Of a DNA stretch of 64,000 nucleotides, positions 59,031-64,000 are shown one piece after another. The stretch spans positions 52,733,090 through 52,797,089 of the forward strand of contig CM070908.1 of the NCBI GenBank assembly GCA_036417435.1, written 5' to 3'. The stretch is from Inia geoffrensis. Lineage: Eukaryota; Chordata; Mammalia; Artiodactyla; Iniidae. How positions within the stretch are numbered: position 1 is the first letter of the stretch; each line of letters begins with the position of its first letter. Below the pieces are notes generated by a model that did no database searches, was not told where the DNA came from, and worked only from the letters and a program-made list of their open reading frames with translations. The translations under genes were made by a program, and so were the position numbers.

Positions 59031-59692
59031 ACTTGAGTTCGACTAGATTTTGCTGGAATTGCCCTAAGTGTGCTTGCAGTTGGCTACTCCAATATATTTT
59101 GGGTATCATAGAGCATCATGATGTTAAAAAAGGACAAGCCAATCCCTCCCCCCTGCCCCTTGGGGTTATTGCAAACTAAAAACAAAGTATTCCCTTTTTG
59201 GTTTGACCTCAAATGGATTGTTTCCTGCTTAAAAGATGTCTTATGTAAGACACCTTTATCTTTTAACTTTGCTCCTGTGATGATATGATAATGTATATCT
59301 CGTTCCCCTTTCCTGGGAAACACTCAAAATTTCTATTAGTCTTACTAGGAAACCCACAGAAGGAGATTCATAGAGGTCTTTGATGGCACGTTTAGAAGTT
59401 AGACTGCAGTTTTGAAACAAAATTGTGACTGATGAGTTTTCAAAAGCAGTTTTCATAGAATATCGCTGAATACTTATGTAAGTGGGGATGACAGTCATAA
59501 ATGAGTTAAATGTAAAACAATCTGTCCTGTTCTCTATCATAAATCAGAATGGAGAGTGCATCACATTGAGGGAGGAAAATAATCTTTGCTGAGTATTTAA
59601 TATGTGATTGTTGCTTACAGAATCTTAGGGAAGCTTGTTTGGCTATCATGGCAGAAGACTTGAGAGGCCTCAAATCCACTTCCAAGAAACAC
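59031..59692. other. Unassigned unique DNA
   Basis: I recognise no gene or repeat. Confidence 0.5.
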
Positions 59693-60057
59693 ACTTTTTA
59701 TTGTTATTATTTTATTGTGGTAAAGTATCTATATGTAAAAGTTAGCATTTTAAACATTTTAAATATACAATTCATTGGCATTAAGTACATTCACATCATC
59801 GTGCAACCATCACCACTATCCATTTCCAGAACTTTTTCATCATCCCAAACTGAAACTGTGTAGCCATTAAACAATAACTCCCCACCCCCTCCCTTCCCAG
59901 CCTCTGGTAACCACTGTTGTACTTTATATCTATGACTATTCTATGTATCTCATAGTAGTGCAATTCTACAATGTTTGCCCTTTTAACTTATTTTACTTAG
60001 CATAATGTTTTCAGGGTTCATCCATGTTGTAGCATGTGCCAGAATTTCATTTTCTTT
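59693..60057 (-). mobile_element. Ancient L1 (L1M-type) 3' end, first copy
   Basis: 'cacatcatcgtgcaaccatc', 'ccaaactgaaactgtgtagc' and 'acaataactccccacccc' are L1M 3'UTR landmarks. It breaks off where a second L1M 3' end begins. Confidence 0.78.
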
Positions 60058-61051
60058 TTTTAAAAATTGTGGTAAAATATGCATAACACAAAATGTACTA
60101 TCTTAACTATTTTAAGTGCACAGTTCAGCAGTGTTAAGTACATTTACATTGCTGTGCAGCCCATCTCCAGAACTTTTTTTTATTTGCAAAACTGAAACTC
60201 TATATCCATGAAACAATAACTCCCCATACCGCCTGCCCCACCCCCTCCCCAACCCTGGCAACCACTATTTTATTTTCTGTCTCTATGGATTGACTTCTTT
60301 ACACACCTCATATAAATGTAATCATACAGTATTTGTCTTTTTGTGACTGGTTTATTTCAGTTAGTAAAATGTTCTCAAGGTTCATCCATGTTGTAGAATG
60401 TGTCAGAATTTCCTTTTATTAAGGCTAAATAATATCTTCTAGTGTATATATGCCCCACTTTGTTTATCTATTCATTCAGTGATGGACATTTAGGTTATTT
60501 CCATCTGTTGGCTATTGTGAATAATGCTGTTATGAACATTGGTGTACAAATATCTGTTGAAGTCCCGGCTTTCAAATATTTTGGTGTATATTTATAAGTG
60601 GAATTGCTGGATCATATAGTAATTCTGTGTTTAATTTTTTGAGAGATGCCATAATGTTTTCCACAGTGGCTGTACCAGCAATGCACCAAGGGTTTCAATT
60701 TCTCTACATCTTCACCAACACTTGTTATTTTTGTTTTATTTTAGTTTTAAAATTGTTATTTTTAATAATAGCCATCCTAATGGATATAAGTAGTATCTTA
60801 CTATGGTTTTGGTTTGCATTTCCCTCATGATTAGTGATGTTGAACATCTTTTCCTGTGCTTATCGACCATTTGTATATCTTTTTTGAAAAAATGTCTATT
60901 CAAGCCCTTTATCCATTAAAAAAAATTTGTTGTTGTTAGTTGTAGGAATTCTTTATATATTGTGGATAATAATCCCTTACTGGATATATAATTTGCAAAT
61001 ATTTTCTCCCTTTCTGTGAAGTGCTTTTTCACTCTGTTGTTAGTGCCTTTT

Positions 61052-61258
61052 TTTTTTTTTTTTTTGCGTTACGCGGGCCTCTCACTGTTGTGGCCTCTCC
61101 CATCGTGGAGCACAGGCTCCGGACACGCAGGCTCAGCGGCCATGGCTCACGGGCCCAGCCGCTCCGTGGCATGTGGGATCTTCCCAGACCAGGGCACGAA
61201 CCCGTGTCCCCTGCATCAGCAGGCGGACTCCCAACCACTATGCCACCAGGGAAGCCCC
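61052..61258 (-). mobile_element. CHR-type SINE (class A) nested in ancient L1
   Basis: It is a full class A body in minus orientation. The TSD tgttagtgcctttt lies at 61038-61051 and 61259-61272. Confidence 0.95.
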
Positions 61259-61280
61259 TGTTAGTGCCTTTTAATGCAGT

Positions 61281-61936
61281 GAGTGGTCCCTAATCTTTTG
61301 GGCACCAGGGACCAGTTTTGTGGAAGACAATTTTTCCACGGACCAGGAATGGGGGGGGATGGTTTTGGGATGATTCAAGTGCATTACATTTATTGTGCAC
61401 TTCTATTATTATTACATTGTAATATATAATGAAATAATTATAAAAATTGTGATAATGCAGAATCAGTGGGAGCCCTGAGCTTGTTTTACTTGCCACTCAC
61501 TGATAGGGTTTTGATATAAGTCTGCAAACAATTGATTTATTATGGTCTCTGTGCAGTCAAACCTCTCTGCTAATGATAATCTGTATTTGCAGCCACTCCC
61601 CAGTGCTAGCATCACAGCCTCAGCTCCACCTCAGGTCATCAGGCATTAGATTCTCATAAGGAGCATGTAACCTAGATCCCTCAAATCCGCAGTTCACAGT
61701 AGGGTTCGCATCCCTTGCATGCACAGTTCACAGTAGGGTTCATGGTCCTATGACAATCTAATGCTGCCACTGATCTGACAGGAGGCAGAGCGCAAGTGGT
61801 AATGCGAGTGATGGGGAGCGGCTGTAAATACAGATGAAACTTCGCTTGCTCACCCTCTGCTCACCTCCTGCTGTGCAGCTCGGTTCCTAACAGGCCACAG
61901 ACCAGTACCGGTCCATGGCCCAGGGGTTGGGGGTTT
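61281..61936 (-). mobile_element. MER1A hAT-Charlie element
   Basis: The termini 'gtggtccctaatcttttggg' and 'ggtccatggcccaggggttg', plus internal 'gatcatcaggcattagattc'-like and 'aacaggccacagaccagtac' pieces, match MER1A in reverse complement. A segment near 61690-61745 ('gcagttcacagtagggttc') is duplicated in tandem. It inserted in the ancient L1 after the L1 fixed. Confidence 0.85.
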
Positions 61937-62419
61937 AAATCCATAAAAGCTGAAAATTTTGATGAAGTCTAGCTTATCTAATGTTTCTTTGTTGTCTGTG
62001 CTGTTTCCAGTGTCTTACCCAGGAAATAATTGCCAAGTCCAATGTCATGAAGATTTTCCCCTATGTTTTTTCCCAAGAATTTCATAGTTTTAGCTCTTAC
62101 TTTTAAGTCTTTGATCCATTTTGAGTTAATTTTTATATATGGTGTAAGCTAAGAGTCCAATTTCATGCTTTTGCATGTGGGTATCCAGTTTTCCTCACAC
62201 CATTTGTTGAAAAGACTGTCCTTTCTCCATTGAAATCTTGGCACCCTTGTCAAATATCATTTGGACATATATGTGAGTGTTTATTTCTGGTCTCTCAGTT
62301 CTATTCCATATGTCTGTCTTTATGCCAGGACCACACTGTTCTACAGCGTTGTGGTAAGTTTTGAAATTAGGAAGTGTGAGACCTCCAACTTTGCTGTTGT
62401 TGTTTTTCTCATTCTCTTC

Positions 62420-62537
62420 TTTCTTATCGTGGGAAGAACATTTAGCATGACATCTATCCTCTTAACAAAATTTTAACTGTTCAATATATTACCGTTGACT
62501 ATAGGTATAATGTTGTACAGCAGACATTTAGAGTTTA
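62420..62537. mobile_element. Small L1 3'UTR fragment inside the ancient L1
   Basis: 'gggaagaacatttagcatga' to 'atgttgtacagcagacattt' matches another L1M 3'UTR and interrupts the flow of the surrounding L1 (which resumes 'ttcttcaagattgttttggc'). Confidence 0.5.
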
Positions 62538-63026
62538 TTCATCGCATTGCTATTCTTCTTCAAGATTGTTTTGGCTCTTGAGGTTCCGTTGAGATTCCAT
62601 ATGAATTTTACGATGGGTTTTTCTGTTTGCAAAAAAAGCCATTGGGATTTTGATAAGGATTGCATTGAACTTGTAGATTGCTTTGGGTAGTATTGACATC
62701 TTAACAATGTTTAGTCTTCTAATTCATAAACATGGGGTATTTTTCCATTTATTTATGCATTTAATTTCTTTTGGCAGTTTTGTGTTTTTCAGTGTATAAG
62801 TCTTTTGCCTCCTTGGTTAAATTTATTATAAGTATTCATTATTTTTGATGCTATTATAAATGAAATTGTGTTTTAAATTTCCTGTTTTGGTTGCTTATTA
62901 TGTATATAAAGAAACACAACTGATTTTTGTGTATTAGGGAACACACTTTGACCCAGGGTATCTCACCATCTTATTTCAGCTCATCCTCCACTCTCCTCAT
63001 CCCCTATGAGCATAAAAATTCACCTC

Positions 63027-63243
63027 TCAGAGCTTCCGTGGTGGCGCAGTGGTTGAGAGTCCGCCTGCCGATGCAGGGGACACGGGTTCATGCCCTGGTC
63101 TGGGAAGATCCCACATGCCGCGGAGCGGCTGGGCCCATGAGCCATGGCCGCTGAGCCTGTGAGTCCGGAGCCTGTGCTCCACAATGGGAGAGGCCACAAC
63201 AGTGAGAGGCCCGCGTACCGCAAAAAAAAAAAAAAAAAAAAAA
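63027..63243 (+). mobile_element. CHR-type SINE (class A)
   Basis: It is a full-length plus-strand class A element with a B-box-like ggttcatgccc at 63085-63095 and a long A-run. The TSD aaaaattcacctc lies at 63014-63026 and 63244-63256. This copy defines the class A 3' end used for the fragment at position 1. Confidence 0.95.
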
Positions 63244-63256
63244 AAAAATTCACCTC

Positions 63257-63707
63257 GCAATAGGAGCAGCAGGGATATTGTATTGTTAGGAATGATGCGA
63301 GGAATGAGCCTACAAAAGTATATTGAGAGATGTTTGTTCTTGTAGGTCTCATTAGTGATCAAATCGTCATTGTTTGAGCTCTTGGCACATTGTAGTTCAT
63401 AGCACTGAACACAGTGGTCAGCTATGACCAGTGAGTTGCCATGACTTTGGCTGGTGAATTTCTTGTTATTGGGTATATTCAATTAGATACTGGTAAACAC
63501 TTATTAGAAGGACTGAAGAAAAGATTGTTTACTGGACAGAGAGCTGTGTTCAATGGAGTTTCGGGGTTTATTGTCCCTTCCAAATTTCAGGATCTCTAAC
63601 TTTTCGTATAATTTTGGGAAAAAACTGTCAGGTCTGGGAAGGCTGGATTTGGGTTATCAGACTTCATGAGACATTCAGAAAAAAGGTTCACCAAACCATT
63701 CCCTCAG
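63257..63707. other. Unassigned unique DNA
   Basis: I recognise no gene or repeat. Confidence 0.5.
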
Positions 63708-63900
63708 TAACCATTGATGAGCAATCAGTGTGGGCAAAGCACTGTGCTAGGCATGTGAGTTACACGGGACTGGATAACACCCAGTCCAAGGAGCTTTTTC
63801 CTATGTTGGACAAGATGGGCTTAGTGTATTCCTTGTGTCTTACAGAGCTTCACATCTGCAGTGATACAACTTTTCTGCCCCGGGAGCAAGTGACCTGAAA
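63708..63900 (-). mobile_element. L2-like 3' region
   Basis: 'aaagcactgtgctaggcatg' followed by 'cccagtccaaggagcttttt' has the order of an L2 3' part read in reverse. The match is diverged. Confidence 0.45.
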
Positions 63901-64000
63901 GTGTTTTCTTGGGTGATCTCTGTGTCTGCAGGTGGAAAATGCAAAGGCATGAACAGACGCTTTTGCACAGTCCAACCTTCCATCTTTTTGTGCCTCTCCT

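Larger units (their letters stand above)
60058..62935 (-). mobile_element. Ancient L1 (L1M-type), second copy, with nested insertions
   Basis: It starts with an L1M 3'UTR ('attgtggtaaaatatgcata') and continues through the ORF2 C-terminal region on the minus strand with no long open frame left. It is interrupted by a SINE (61052-61258), MER1A (about 61281-61936) and probably a small L1 3' fragment (about 62420-62537). Confidence 0.8.

Noticed and set aside
1..64000. CRISPR arrays, operons, ribosome binding sites, prophage or plasmid features
   Set aside because: The sequence is plainly mammalian nuclear DNA. Regular direct repeats of the CRISPR kind are absent; repeats here are dispersed retroposons and microsatellites.

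Overview
This is mammalian nuclear DNA, almost certainly from a cetacean. The evidence is at least fourteen tRNA-derived SINEs of the CHR type (three structural classes, most with target-site duplications, TSDs), long L1 elements of a cetartiodactyl type, and older eutherian repeats (L2, MIR, MER5, MER20, MER1A, a MER58-like element, MLT1 and MLT2-like LTRs). I see no host protein-coding gene, no exon I would defend, and no structural RNA gene. Long open frames are either decayed L1 ORF1/ORF2 or their antisense shadows. Repeat family names come from remembered consensus sequences, not from a database run.

Layout. 1-11925: two minus-strand L1s head to tail, L1-A (51-6634, full length) and L1-B (6635-11925, 5'-truncated, with a nested SINE). 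11926-21310: mostly unique DNA with L2, MIR, MER5, MER58-like, a short L1, and a pile of four minus-strand retroposons at 20151-21034. 21311-35887: mostly unique DNA with MLT1 LTRs, MIRs, SINEs, small L1 pieces, an ancient L1 with a nested SINE, two GT/GC tracts, and an AT-rich stretch (34240-34975) that looks like conserved noncoding DNA. 35903-37724: the only long plus-strand L1, 5'-truncated. 39041-39765: a twin-primed L1, a SINE and an old L1. 40619-46361: L1-C, full length at both ends, with an internal inversion and a nested SINE. 46482-50690: an ERVL-type LTR, MER20, another L1 and a MIR. 51666-57497: L1-D, full length at both ends with an 18-bp perfect TSD and a large internal deletion. 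58399-62935: an L1 with a nested SINE, then ancient L1 sequence containing a SINE and MER1A. The window ends with a SINE and an L2-like tail.

Main discovery. Three L1s keep their 5' ends, and they differ by clean 5'UTR gaps that match intron removal. L1-D keeps the unspliced 5'UTR. L1-A lacks a 463-nt GT...AG segment. L1-C lacks a 1331-nt GT...AG segment that uses the same donor and a different acceptor. Both acceptors follow pyrimidine tracts. Both elements therefore look like copies of spliced L1 RNA, a phenomenon known from human L1 (spliced integrated retrotransposed elements) that I do not know to be described in cetaceans. L1-A and L1-D also share two ORF1 stop codons, one of them a double transversion, which suggests a source lineage with a broken ORF1 that still spread.
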